Source of the DNA: Desemzia sp. RIT 804
Lineage (GTDB): Bacteria; Bacillota; Bacilli; Lactobacillales; Carnobacteriaceae
Length of the DNA stretch: 64,000 nucleotides
Assembly (NCBI RefSeq): GCF_016892605.1
Contig: NZ_JAFEMV010000002.1
Coordinates: forward strand, 186,001-250,000
Direction of reading: 5' to 3'
Below are positions 8,965 to 17,825 of the stretch, in pieces (position 1 is the first letter of the stretch; each line of letters starts with the position of its first letter). A program made the translations under genes and the position numbers. The notes below the pieces were generated by a model. That model worked only from the letters and a program-made list of their open reading frames with translations, ran no database searches and had not been told where the DNA came from.

Positions 8965-10182
8965 TCATTTAAATTCCTTATTTTGAATTGTTTCTCGCCG
9001 AATAACATCTGCTGGACGATAGTTTTCTTCATTTTCATATAAACTGGAATAGCTATGATACCATTGGAAGATATGAGCAACAATAATTTTCAAAATAGCG
9101 TATCCTGGAATACCAAATAAAACACCGACAACCCCAAATAATTTTCCACCAGTCAACAGAACAAAAATAATCGTGATTGGATGCATTTTTAAGTTAGAAC
9201 CTAAAATTTGCGGTGAAATTACACGTCCTTCAATAATCTGTTCAATCGCAAACACAATCAGAACTTTTAGTAGCATGCTGGGAGAATCCACCAACGCTAC
9301 CACTATAGCAGGGACTGTAGCTACAAATGATCCTAAATAAGGAATAATATTTAAAAATCCTGCTATGATTCCTAAAGTTGCTGCAAATTCCAACCCAATA
9401 ATGGCAAATCCGGCCCAGAACATGATACTGACACAAAGCGCTACCAGTAATTGGCCCCTGACATATTGACTGATTTGAAGATTCATTTCTGTCATTACTC
9501 GATATGTTTTAGCGCGAATTTTTGTAGGCACGAATTTCAACAAATAAACAGGGAGTTTCTTTCCATCTTTTAATAGATAAAACAGAATAAACGGCATAGT
9601 AAAAATAGCTACAACGATACTCGTGATGGTTCCAACAACACTCCCTATACCTGAAAAGGTAGAATCCAACAACACATTTACTTGCGCAGACAAGGTATTC
9701 ATAACATTTTCGTTAAACTCTTGAAACTGAGTCTGAATTTGTGAGAATGCTTCGCTTCGGATCAACCCATCTATTTGTCTTGAAATATCGTTCCAATATG
9801 CTGGCCAATTAGTTACTAAACTAGACAGTTGATTTTGGATTAGAGGAATGAGAGTGGTGACTCCCCATATAAGCAATCCTAAGATAATCAAGAAAACAAT
9901 CGTAATCCCATAAATGCGCGGAATTTTTTTTGCTTCCATCCAATCAATTACTGGATTGAGTAAGTAATACAAAATCACAGATAAAATAACCGGCAACCCT
10001 ACGATTTCAAGAAAGTCTTTTACTGGATTCAACACGTAGGAAACTTTACTAAAAACGTATATATTTATTAAGATCAACAAAAGGACTAATAAAATAGCGA
10101 CTACTTTATTGCTTAAAAACCATCTTTTAAACCAATTTACTGTCACCTTATTGTTTTCTGCACCTGGTTCTTTTTTCAACAA
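8965..10182 (-). CDS. AI-2E family transporter (UPF0118 permease)
   Basis: A 405-residue polytopic membrane protein with paired N-terminal helices (about 25-75), a soluble segment around 120-180, and the C-terminal helix bundle including IIPYLGSFVATVPAIVVAL and a GVVGVLFGIPGYAI-type end. The family includes TqsA-like autoinducer-2 exporters and Na+/H+ antiporters, so substrate cannot be assigned. The likely start is one of two tandem TTG codons at 10182 or 10179, following AGAGAGG. A small PTS IIA gene precedes it by 44 bases on the same strand, and a terminator follows. Confidence 0.88.
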   Translation of the reverse strand: MLKKEPGAENNKVTVNWFKRWFLSNKVVAILLVLLLILINIYVFSKVSYVLNPVKDFLEIVGLPVILSVILYYLLNPVIDWMEAKKIPRIYGITIVFLIILGLLIWGVTTLIPLIQNQLSSLVTNWPAYWNDISRQIDGLIRSEAFSQIQTQFQEFNENVMNTLSAQVNVLLDSTFSGIGSVVGTITSIVVAIFTMPFILFYLLKDGKKLPVYLLKFVPTKIRAKTYRVMTEMNLQISQYVRGQLLVALCVSIMFWAGFAIIGLEFAATLGIIAGFLNIIPYLGSFVATVPAIVVALVDSPSMLLKVLIVFAIEQIIEGRVISPQILGSNLKMHPITIIFVLLTGGKLFGVVGVLFGIPGYAILKIIVAHIFQWYHSYSSLYENEENYRPADVIRRETIQNKEFK

Positions 10183-10226
10183 CCATTCATCCTCTCTAAC
10201 ACAACTTCTAACTCATTGACTACACT

Positions 10227-10592
10227 CTATTCAGCATAGGTGATTTTTGAGCCAACCGTTAAGTTTGGTAAATTAAACGGACTCAAGTAGACTCCATTCT
10301 CAATTCGATCTTCTTTTGCTTCAGGTGGTTGAGCGAAATTTAATGTAACGTGCCCAATAGAATTTAAATTTTCGTTCGCCAAAGTTCCAACATCTAAGAT
10401 AGTATATTCCTGATCATCAAATAAAATTTTTCCTTCTGGTTTTAAAAAGACAACTTGTTCGTTTGAGACTGCACTTTGGATCACAGATACTTTGCGTAAT
10501 TCTTCGGTGGCTTGCTCTCCAAATAAAATAATCAGTGGATCTTTTTGGCTTATCGCACTTTCTCCAATAGCGGTAATTTTAGTTACTAACAT
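10227..10592 (-). CDS. PTS glucitol/sorbitol-type IIA component, orphan
   Basis: 121 residues, the usual size of GutA/SrlB IIA proteins. The ATG at 10592 is preferred because GAAAGGA sits eight bases before it; an ATG eight codons further upstream lacks a ribosome site. The family pattern IGHVTLNF (79-86) contains His81; the segment GVYLSPFNLPNLTVGSKI matches the C-terminus. Such proteins carry phosphate from HPr to a IIB domain, but no sorbitol IIB, IIC or dehydrogenase gene is near. It may serve a distant permease or have a regulatory role. Confidence 0.85.
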   Translation of the reverse strand: MLVTKITAIGESAISQKDPLIILFGEQATEELRKVSVIQSAVSNEQVVFLKPEGKILFDDQEYTILDVGTLANENLNSIGHVTLNFAQPPEAKEDRIENGVYLSPFNLPNLTVGSKITYAE

Positions 10593-10743
10593 ATATTTCA
10601 TCCTTTCGCTTTTCATCTACTTTATTGATATTTCAATTTTAGCATATTCCCTACTCCTTTACTAAAGAAGCTGTATAAATTTTTTAAACCGCATATAAAT
10701 ATTTTTTATTTTAAATTTCCTCTTACAACTTGTATGAATCCGT

Positions 10744-10772
10744 TTGTATCTCTTATTCTAGACTGGTATGAT
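10744..10772 (+). promoter_or_regulatory. Sigma-A-type promoter for the 702-residue glycerophosphotransferase-like gene
   Basis: TTGTAT (10744-10749), a 17-base spacer and TATGAT (10767-10772), ending 36 bases before the ATG at 10809. Confidence 0.7.
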
Positions 10773-10808
10773 AAAGTGAAGAATATTTGAGTTACTGGAG
10801 GTATAGAG

Positions 10809-12917
10809 ATGTCTCAAGATAATCTGCCAAACGAAGAAAACCAATCCCAAAATTTACCGATTTTTCAAAATATAAAACACCCTTCTTTCTCTGCCCGCAA
10901 AGTAGAAGAAGCTTATGAAGTTACTGTGTCTCTTTCAACTAAACTAAATTATACGTTTGAACACTTTTCTGCTCATTACGACCCATCTGACGAAACGGTT
11001 AGATACGAAGCAACAGAAATCCAACAGAATACTTATCGTCTGCTGCTTCCTTTAGCAGAACTGTTAGCTCCAATCAGTGATTCAGCAATAGAAGAAACCA
11101 TTAGTTTTTATTTCACTTTGAGCTGGGAAATTGATGAAGAGAGATTTGAACAAGCCTTTCCTTTATCTTTATCCCTTTTTGACCAATTCGATGCTTTCGG
11201 ACTCAGTCAAACAATATATCAAAAACAGGTATTTATTCCGTATTTCACAGAATCAGAAGAAATTTTTAGTCTCGCGTTAAATGTACCCGTTCCGAGCAGC
11301 CAATATTTTACGCAACATCAGTTGGATATCATCAAATTAGCTAAAACTGAATTTGCAGTTACTGGAAAACTAGCCTTAAAAGCTTTTACACTTAATCAAG
11401 TAGGTGTTGTTTTGGTTGGAAGACGTTCTGGAAAAGAATACCTCTTTTCAGCCAATCATACTTTAGAGCACCAAGAAAAAAGTACCCACTTGAATCATTG
11501 TCAATATACTTTTTCTCTAAATGTGCAACATTTCGTGCGTAAGATGCTGATTGAAAAATTTGATGATGAAGATTTCGATCTTTATCTAGAGTTGTATTTA
11601 AATGGCCTTTACAGTCCAGTGAGCATCCCATTAACAACTCAAGGTATTGTTGTTCCGAAAAATCTTTACAAAGATGTCGCTATTTCTTATGGCAAATCTA
11701 CTTTTGTATTAGGTCTAAAGCCCCAAGGTTCTCAACAGGCTTTGTCTTTTGCCTTTACTAAATATAAAAAGGAAATCTACACTTATTATAAGGAAACAGC
11801 TCCTATCTCATTAGTAAAATCACCTATCAATCAAAAGAAAAATATCTGGGTGATCGGTGAACATCCACTGGAAGCTAGAAACAATGGTTGGGCGTTCTAC
11901 TGCTACCTGAGAGAAAATCATCCTGAACAAACGGTATACTATGTACTCGATATCCACTCTCCAGATTACGAAAAAGCTTATGCTTACGACGCTGAACATT
12001 TACTAGAATTCAAGTCTAAAGTTTATATCGATACATTATTAGCAGCACATGTTTTACTATTTACAGAATCGCCTTATGACTTGTATCCTTCACGAAGTCC
12101 GTTGCAAATCGACTTTATTCGAGCTAAGAAGGTACTCTTGCAAAAAAATGTACTAGGTTTAGAAGATGTCAGTGAAACATTAGGGTACACTACTAAAAAT
12201 TTCCGGACAGATCTGGTTTTGGCAAGTTCAAAAACAGAAGAGCGCTATCTTCAACAAACCCTCGGCTATCCAGAAAATAACATTCGATTAACCGGGTTGG
12301 CTCGTTTCGATTCATTGTTAAGCGAAAGTTCTTCATTAGAGATAGCTTCTAATTTAGTCATTTGTCCACAAGAGTTCACTCATGGAAAATACGGTCAAAA
12401 AGAGCTTGTGGATGAAACCGCTGCTGCTTTGCTCTCTTTAGTACAACAACCTGATTTTATAGATTTTGTTGACAGACACTATCTCACACCCATTATTGCC
12501 CTACCAGATGCTATGAAAGAATTTATGGCTAAATTCCAGCAGTTGAATTGTGAGACAGTGTTACAGAGCCAAATGGATACATTGGAGCTGTTAAAATCAA
12601 GCAGAATATTTATTACAGATCAAAATCCAATTGCTTTTGATGCTAGTTTTATTGGTGTTCCTGTTTTATTTTATCAACCAGAGTTGCATTTCAAAAAAAA
12701 TGCAGAGTCTACGTCGTTGCGTCAAGCTTACTTGAATGAACTACCGGGAGAAATTGCGACTTCGCAAAATAGCTTACTTTATTTAATGCAGCAACTTGCT
12801 GATCAAGATTTCAAACAATCACGTAAAAATCGTCAAAAAGCAGATGCTTTACTGTATTATCCAGACACACAATCTAGCGAGCGAATCTTTAACGCTGTTA
12901 CTGAATTATTACGATAA
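10809..12917 (+). CDS. CDP-glycerol glycerophosphotransferase-like (TagB/TagF-like) protein
   Basis: 702 residues; ATG at 10809 with TGGAGGT eight bases before. The N-terminal 330 residues look beta-rich and are not recognised. Residues from about 345 onward resemble the teichoic-acid glycerophosphotransferase domain: IWVIGEHPLEARNNGWAF (donor-side start), the segment around NIRLTGLARFDSL, and near the C-terminus ITDQNPIAFDASFIGVPVLF, equivalent to the SD-SS-FDF region. The usual QTWHGTP motif with catalytic histidine is replaced by LLQKNVLGLED, so activity as a standard polymerase is doubtful. It has its own promoter and terminator and no tag/tar neighbours. It may act on a different wall polymer or be non-catalytic. 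Confidence 0.75.
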   Translation: MSQDNLPNEENQSQNLPIFQNIKHPSFSARKVEEAYEVTVSLSTKLNYTFEHFSAHYDPSDETVRYEATEIQQNTYRLLLPLAELLAPISDSAIEETISFYFTLSWEIDEERFEQAFPLSLSLFDQFDAFGLSQTIYQKQVFIPYFTESEEIFSLALNVPVPSSQYFTQHQLDIIKLAKTEFAVTGKLALKAFTLNQVGVVLVGRRSGKEYLFSANHTLEHQEKSTHLNHCQYTFSLNVQHFVRKMLIEKFDDEDFDLYLELYLNGLYSPVSIPLTTQGIVVPKNLYKDVAISYGKSTFVLGLKPQGSQQALSFAFTKYKKEIYTYYKETAPISLVKSPINQKKNIWVIGEHPLEARNNGWAFYCYLRENHPEQTVYYVLDIHSPDYEKAYAYDAEHLLEFKSKVYIDTLLAAHVLLFTESPYDLYPSRSPLQIDFIRAKKVLLQKNVLGLEDVSETLGYTTKNFRTDLVLASSKTEERYLQQTLGYPENNIRLTGLARFDSLLSESSSLEIASNLVICPQEFTHGKYGQKELVDETAAALLSLVQQPDFIDFVDRHYLTPIIALPDAMKEFMAKFQQLNCETVLQSQMDTLELLKSSRIFITDQNPIAFDASFIGVPVLFYQPELHFKKNAESTSLRQAYLNELPGEIATSQNSLLYLMQQLADQDFKQSRKNRQKADALLYYPDTQSSERIFNAVTELLR

Positions 12918-12937
12918 GTTATGCTTATATTGAATCT

Positions 12938-12987
12938 AAAAATACCTAGGAACTGAGATCTCGATTTCATCTACTGGGTATTTTTTT
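12938..12987 (+). terminator. Intrinsic terminator
   Basis: AAAAATACC...GGTATTTTTTT pairing around a roughly 30-base internal region containing the palindrome GAGATCTC; followed by seven Ts. Confidence 0.65.
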
Positions 12988-13054
12988 ACTTTTATTCTTT
13001 TTGTAACACTTTTAAAAATGACTTTACGCTTTTATTTTTAGGAGGAACTACACC

Positions 13055-13414
13055 ATGAATTTATTTTGGAGTAAAGATGTGCCTTATATTCATCTTTTTG
13101 ATTTGCACCATGCATTTTACATCAGTAGTATGCTGCTTATTCTATTTGTTCTTATTCATTACCGTAAAAAAGTGAGAGCACACTCTGAAAAAATAAGAAA
13201 AAGCATTCTAGCAGTTTCACCTGCTATATTTTATTTTATTAACCTCTTGTATAGATAGTAATTGTTTTTATTTGAAGTATCGCCCATTTTTTCACAATGG
13301 TCCGATATTGTATATATTCCAGTTATTTTATTAGTAACATTCGTTCTATTTTTAACTGGTTTTGGTCTATTGAAAGTGGTTGAGAAAAAATTATTGAAGA
13401 AAGAAGCTTTTTAA
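13055..13414 (+). pseudogene. Remnant of a TIGR02206/YwaF-type membrane protein gene
   Basis: The first 67 codons (ATG 13055, GGAGG upstream) encode an N-terminus typical of this integral membrane family, with the HH pair in LFDLHHAFYISS and two membrane segments. Tandem stops TAG TAA follow at 13256-13261. The same frame then resumes as EVSPIFSQWSDIVYIPVIL, another membrane helix and a lysine-rich tail ending at TAA 13412. This looks like the C-terminus of the family; intact members are roughly 230 residues, so an internal block of about 110 codons appears lost. Whether the 67-residue product is made is unknown. Confidence 0.65.
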
Positions 13415-13535
13415 TAGGACCTAAAAAAATAGGTTACTTCACTTTTTTTGCTCAAACTGTTTTTGATTCCGTTTTCTTTATTTTATGCTATACTGATTTT
13501 GTATGTGAAATGGAAGTCTATAAGGAGGATCAACA

Positions 13536-14570
13536 ATGAAAGAAACGATTTATTTAGGTACTTATACTAAAGGTGAAAGTAAAGGGATTTACGAAATTAT
13601 CTTAGATACAGAAGCTAAAAAATTAGAAAATTTGAAATTACTAGCAGAGGCTGGACATCCTACTTACCTCACTTTAAACGATGATAATTCATATTTATAT
13701 GGAATCTTAAGAGAAGATAAGGGAAACGGTGTTGGTATGTTTAAATTTACAAATGACGGCACTCTAGAACGAGCAGCTGCTGCAACAGACGATACTGCAT
13801 CTCCTTGTTATGTTTCATATGACAAAGACCGTTCATTAGTTTACGCTGCACATTATGGCAATGGTACATTGTCAGTTTACCGCACAGCCAAAGATGGAAC
13901 TATTTCCATTGTGGACAGGGCTCAACATGAAGGTTCTGGCGTTCACGAAAACCAAGACGGACCTCATGCTCATTTTATCGATTTAACACCGGACAAAAAA
14001 TTCGTTGTAGCTTGTGACCTTGGAACAGATGAAGTTTACACTTATTCTGTCAGCGACGAAGGAAAATTGACAGAAGTCAGCCGCTACAATACTAAACCAG
14101 GTACTGGCCCACGTCATCTTGTCTTTTCCCAAGACGGAACTAAAGCTTATGTACTTGGTGAATTGAGCAGTGAAGTGGTTGTATTGAATTATGACAGCTC
14201 AAATGGTTCGTTTGAACATGTTCAAACGATTTCCAGCATTCCTGAAGATCGTGACGAATTTAAATGGGGAGCAGCAATTCGAATCTCTAATGACGGGAAA
14301 TTTATTTACGTTTCAAACCGTGGACATGATTCCATTGCCGTTTTTGCTGTTTCACCAAATGATGGAACATTAAAAATCGTGGAATACGTTCCTACAGAAG
14401 GAAAAACTCCGCGTGACTTTGATTTAGATCCAACTAATCAATTTGTAGTTGTTGGACATCAAGATTCTGATAACTTAACTTTATTTGAGCGCAATAGCGA
14501 AACAGGTAAATTAACTTTGATCGAAAAAGATGTTTATGCTCCTGAAGTTGTTGGCGTTACTTTTGCTTGA
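13536..14570 (+). CDS. 6-phosphogluconolactonase-type lactonase (seven-bladed propeller)
   Basis: A 344-residue cytosolic beta-propeller of the Pfam lactonase family (YkgB/Pgl type), which hydrolyses 6-phosphogluconolactone in the oxidative pentose phosphate pathway. Signatures are YLGTYTKGESKGIYEI at the start, GPHAHFIDLTPD around 138-149, GTGPRHLVFSQDG near 190 and EGKTPRDFDLDPT near 290. The ATG follows AAGGAGG. An extended -10 box (TGCTATACT, 13486-13494) precedes it with no strong -35. It is monocistronic, with a terminator 14 bases downstream. Confidence 0.88.
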   Translation: MKETIYLGTYTKGESKGIYEIILDTEAKKLENLKLLAEAGHPTYLTLNDDNSYLYGILREDKGNGVGMFKFTNDGTLERAAAATDDTASPCYVSYDKDRSLVYAAHYGNGTLSVYRTAKDGTISIVDRAQHEGSGVHENQDGPHAHFIDLTPDKKFVVACDLGTDEVYTYSVSDEGKLTEVSRYNTKPGTGPRHLVFSQDGTKAYVLGELSSEVVVLNYDSSNGSFEHVQTISSIPEDRDEFKWGAAIRISNDGKFIYVSNRGHDSIAVFAVSPNDGTLKIVEYVPTEGKTPRDFDLDPTNQFVVVGHQDSDNLTLFERNSETGKLTLIEKDVYAPEVVGVTFA

Positions 14571-14583
14571 TGAATGAACTTTA

Positions 14584-14625
14584 AAAAGAACTAATTTGGC
14601 TAAAACAGCTGAATTAGTTCTTTTA
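14584..14625 (+). terminator. Intrinsic terminator after the lactonase gene
   Basis: AAAGAACTAATT and AATTAGTTCTTT pair, with an inner GCT/AGC, and a T-rich tail follows. Confidence 0.85.
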
Positions 14626-14675
14626 TTTTATCCCCTTTTTAAATATGAACGTAATTTGAACGTTACTAAATAGAA

Positions 14676-14727
14676 TATCTCGAAACTAAACTTATTTATT
14701 GTAAGTAGAATTTTAAGGTGTTATACT
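14676..14727 (+). promoter_or_regulatory. Promoter of the VOC operon with possible MhqR-type half-site
   Basis: TTGTAA (14699-14704), a 17-base spacer, then TATACT (14722-14727). Just upstream is TATCTCGAAA (14676-14685), which resembles one half of the TATCTCGA inverted repeat recognised by the quinone-responsive repressor MhqR of Bacillus as I recall it. The second half is not clearly present. Confidence 0.6.
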
Positions 14728-14768
14728 TCATTTGTAGTTAAGTTCAACATTTTGAAAGGAGAATGATA

Positions 14769-15671
14769 TTGATTACTGGTATCCATCATATTTCAGCGAT
14801 TACAAAATCCGCCCGAAAAAATCATGGTTTCTATGTAGATTTACTGGGTTTGCGATTTGTGAAAAATACAGTCAACCAACAAAATACCACAATGAGACAT
14901 CTATTTTACGGCGATTATAATGCTAGTCCCGGTACTCAGCTAACCTTTTTTGAACTTAAAAATTCTGGTCAAGCTTATAATGAAGACAACTATTTTTCTA
15001 CCATTACCTTAGATATACCAAAAAGAAGTCTATCATTCTGGAAAGCTCGTTTATCAAAACATGGAGTTTCTGTTGAGCATTCATTTGATGATTCTATGCT
15101 CTTTTTCAAAGATGGTGACGAGTTATCTATTGCCTTAAGAGAATCTGATGGTATGATCACTTCAGAAAATGCTATCTCTCACCCTTCTATTCCGAGAGAA
15201 ATGCAAATTATTGGTTTAAGTGAAATTTTGATACGCGTAGCAAATCCTGAAGCAACTTTGGACTTCTTATCTTCGTTCTTAGGATTGAGACGAGAAGGTG
15301 GATGTAATTTTGTTTATAATGACTCTAACCAGTTCATAACAACTGTAGAATCTTCTAACAGCACTAATAAAACTCGTTTTGGCCACGGGTCTATTGATCA
15401 TATTGCTTACAATGTAGAATCTCCTGAAGCTCTAGCTCAATTACATCAAAAAGCTTTAGACATGAACTTATCAATTGAAATGTATCTTGATCGAGATTAT
15501 TTCAAGAGCTTATATGTCACTGATCCGAATGGTTTAAGAATCGAAATAGCCACTAAAGGACCTGGCTTTACTATAGATGAACCTCTTGATACATTAGGGG
15601 AAACATTAGCTTTACCAAACTTTTTAGAAAATAAACGAGCTGAAATCGAAGCTCAATTGGAGGAATTTTAA
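14769..15671 (+). CDS. VOC-family ring-cleaving dioxygenase-like protein (MhqO/MhqE type), first copy
   Basis: 300 residues made of two pairs of glyoxalase-type beta-alpha-beta modules. TTG at 14769 is the likely start: AAAGGAG ends seven bases before it, while ATG 14763 is almost on top of it; the resulting MITGIHHISAI is the family N-terminus. Putative metal ligands are His in GIHHIS, His in HGSIDHIAYNVE (about residue 214) and Glu in GLRIEIATKGPG. Homologues (MhqA/E/O) protect against quinones and hydroquinones, presumably by ring cleavage or thiol-adduct processing. It overlaps nothing but is one base from the next gene, a paralogue. Confidence 0.85.
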   Translation: MITGIHHISAITKSARKNHGFYVDLLGLRFVKNTVNQQNTTMRHLFYGDYNASPGTQLTFFELKNSGQAYNEDNYFSTITLDIPKRSLSFWKARLSKHGVSVEHSFDDSMLFFKDGDELSIALRESDGMITSENAISHPSIPREMQIIGLSEILIRVANPEATLDFLSSFLGLRREGGCNFVYNDSNQFITTVESSNSTNKTRFGHGSIDHIAYNVESPEALAQLHQKALDMNLSIEMYLDRDYFKSLYVTDPNGLRIEIATKGPGFTIDEPLDTLGETLALPNFLENKRAEIEAQLEEF

Positions 15672-15672
15672 A

Positions 15673-16665
15673 ATGGAACAATTTCATGGAATACATCACG
15701 TAACAGCGATTACAAGCAGCGCAGAAAAAAATTATGACTTCTTCACTAATGTACTAGGTATGCGCTTAGTGAAAAAAACAGTTAACCAAGACGATATTCA
15801 AACATATCACTTATTCTTCGCAGACGATAAAGGTACTGCAGGAACAGACATGACGTTCTTCGACTTCCCTGGAATTCCAAAAGGGTCTAAAGGAACAGAT
15901 ACTATTTCTCGTACATCTTTACGTGTACCAAGCGACGAAGCTTTAGACTACTGGGTAAAACGTTTTGATCATAACAATATAAAACACGAAGAAATCAAAG
16001 AACTTTTTGGTGTGAAAGTACTATGGTTTGAAGATTTCGATGAACAACAATACTCATTGATCTCTGATGAAAATGACAAAGGAATCGCTTCAGGTACTCC
16101 TTGGCAAAAAGGACCAGTTCCCAACGAATATGGAATTACTGGATTAGGTCCTATTTTCTTTAGAGTTTCTAATTTTGCCTTTATGAAAGAAGTGTTGGAA
16201 AAAGTAATGTTCTTTAAAGAAATCGCTCAAGAAGGACAATTCCATCAATTTGAAGTAGGCGAATTTGGTGGAAATGGCGCTCAAATCATTGTAGAGCCAA
16301 GCAGTATTTTACCTCGTGCTCAACAAGGCTACGGCAGTGTTCACCATGTTGCTTTCCGCGTCAAAGATCGTGAAATGTTGGATGCCTGGTCAGAGCGTAT
16401 GCAAAGCTTCAACTTGCCAAATTCTGGTTATGTAGACCGCTTCTACTTTGAATCAACTTATACAAATATCTATCCAGGAATACTATTTGAATTGGCTACG
16501 GATGAACCAGGATTTGTGGATGATGAAGAGTCTCTAGAAATCCTAGGAGAAACATTGGCACTACCTCCTAAATTCAGAAACAACCGCGAAGAAATCGAAA
16601 AACTAGTCCGCCCTATCGACACAGTAAGAAGCACAAAAATATTCAAAAAAGAATATTTTAATTAA
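15673..16665 (+). CDS. VOC-family ring-cleaving dioxygenase-like protein (MhqO/MhqE type), second copy
   Basis: A 330-residue paralogue of the preceding gene: FHGIHHVTAITSSAEKNYDF at the start, HHVAFRVKD near 225 and ILFELATDEPGF near 275 supply the likely His, His and Glu metal ligands. The ATG at 15673 has GGAGG inside the end of the upstream gene, so translation is probably coupled. Together with the nearby flavin reductase (17146) it suggests handling of electrophilic aromatic compounds; that role is inferred from the Bacillus Mhq proteins. The last 15 residues (KIFKKEYFN end) are AT-rich and variable. Confidence 0.87.
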   Translation: MEQFHGIHHVTAITSSAEKNYDFFTNVLGMRLVKKTVNQDDIQTYHLFFADDKGTAGTDMTFFDFPGIPKGSKGTDTISRTSLRVPSDEALDYWVKRFDHNNIKHEEIKELFGVKVLWFEDFDEQQYSLISDENDKGIASGTPWQKGPVPNEYGITGLGPIFFRVSNFAFMKEVLEKVMFFKEIAQEGQFHQFEVGEFGGNGAQIIVEPSSILPRAQQGYGSVHHVAFRVKDREMLDAWSERMQSFNLPNSGYVDRFYFESTYTNIYPGILFELATDEPGFVDDEESLEILGETLALPPKFRNNREEIEKLVRPIDTVRSTKIFKKEYFN

Positions 16666-16679
16666 AGTAAGTGAAATGT

Positions 16680-17060
16680 CTCGTTTAGCTCCGACAGAAA
16701 AATCTATCTCATCTTTTGAGGATTGGTTTTCATCCTCAAAAGATGAGATGATTTTATCCGAGGAGCTGAGGCATGCAACTGGACTAAGAATGCGGAGAGG
16801 CCCTTGAAGCAATGACGCAAAAACAGGAAATATTTAAGGGGATGCTTTTTATCCCCATGAATATTTATCTTTTTTGCAAAATTGCTAGGCCTCGCAGCTC
16901 AAATACAGTAAGAGGAGTGCCTCGCTCAGAGCTGAGGCACGCGACTGAACTAGACATGATGCGGAGAGGCTTTGGTAACAATGAAGCTAACCGAAAGCCT
17001 GATCATCCAACTTCAGCCGAGAGACTTCGTTATCTTATAGGCACATAAACACTGGAAACA
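16680..17060. repeat. Structured repeat region, family III
   Basis: A gene-free stretch of three successive hairpin elements. Element 1: arms 16707-16723 and 16732-16748, perfectly paired over 17 bases, flanked by AGCTCC/GGAGCT. Element 2 (about 16763-16900): GAGCTGAGGC opens, GCAAT...GCAAAAA pairs with TTTTTGC...ATTGC, and GGGGAT/ATCCCC caps an inner stem. Element 3 (about 16928-17010) begins with another GAGCTGAGGCACGC and holds AGGCTTTGGT/ACCGAAAGCCT. The block GAGCTGAGGCAYGC, then GCGGAGAGGC, is repeated in elements 2 and 3. No coding frame here is convincing. Confidence 0.65.
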
Positions 17061-17145
17061 GGGTTTGTTCGTTTGCTTAGCAAAATGGGCAGCCTTTTTT
17101 CATTTGCCCATGCCTCATACAACTAAATGAAAAGGATGTGAATCA

Positions 17146-17769
17146 ATGATTCATTACAATTCCGATGAATTGACAAAAAAACAACAATATAAATTAATTA
17201 GTGGTAGTATTATTCCACGTCCGATAGCTTGGGTGACTTCTTTATCTCAAGATGGTTTAATCGTAAATGCAGCTCCATTTAGTTTTTTTAGCGCTGCCTC
17301 AAATGAACTACCTTTAATTACTGTAGCTGTTTTAAGAAAAAATGGAGAAATCAAAGATACAGCTCGTAACATTCTTCAGAGAAAAGAAGCTGTTGTACAC
17401 ATCGTTGATCTATCAGTAGTAGAAGAAATGAATAAAACTTCTGCTCCTCTGTCACCAATAGAAAGCGAAATCGATCGTACAACCTTAACTTTGGTCGACA
17501 GTAAAACAATCAGTGTTCCAGCTATCAAAGAAGCAAAAATCCGCTTTGAAGGAAAATTGCATCAATATGTACCAGTTACTGATGATGAAGGAATTATTAT
17601 TTCTGATCTATTTCTTATCCGAGTAACAGACTTTTTCTTTGATGAAACTGTATTGGATACCACAAACAAATATATCTTGACCGAAAATCTCAATCCTGTA
17701 GCACGTCTAGCAGGGAGCAATTACGCTACTTTAGATGAAGAATTCCAATTAACCAGACCTACAGAATAA
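17146..17769 (+). CDS. Flavin reductase-like FMN-binding protein (DIM6/NTAB family)
   Basis: 207 residues of the split-barrel flavin reductase family. The N-terminal segment SGSIIPRPIAWVTSLSQDG and NAAPFSFFSAASNELP are the usual FMN phosphate and isoalloxazine contacts; KDTARNILQRKEAVVHIVD follows. Such proteins reduce or bind FMN in the cytosol and often supply reduced flavin to oxygenases or detoxifying enzymes. ATG with AAAAGGATG seven bases before. It shares orientation with the VOC pair but is separated by the family III repeat region, so operon membership is unlikely. It is convergent with the EIIA-Glc gene. Confidence 0.87.
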   Translation: MIHYNSDELTKKQQYKLISGSIIPRPIAWVTSLSQDGLIVNAAPFSFFSAASNELPLITVAVLRKNGEIKDTARNILQRKEAVVHIVDLSVVEEMNKTSAPLSPIESEIDRTTLTLVDSKTISVPAIKEAKIRFEGKLHQYVPVTDDEGIIISDLFLIRVTDFFFDETVLDTTNKYILTENLNPVARLAGSNYATLDEEFQLTRPTE

Positions 17770-17770
17770 A

Positions 17771-17821
17771 TAAAAAGGAAGAAAATGAGGTTGAACACTC
17801 ATTTCCTTCCTTTTATTTTTA
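17771..17821. terminator. Bidirectional intrinsic terminator
   Basis: AAAAGGAAG-A-AATGAG pairs with CTCATTT-CCTTCCTTTT; it is flanked by an A-run on the left and T-run on the right and serves the convergent flavin reductase and EIIA genes. Confidence 0.85.
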
Positions 17822-17825
17822 TGTG

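Noticed and set aside
16812-17048. 78-codon plus-strand open frame
   Set aside because: Runs through hairpin repeats of family III, lacks a ribosome site and has no recognisable protein pattern.
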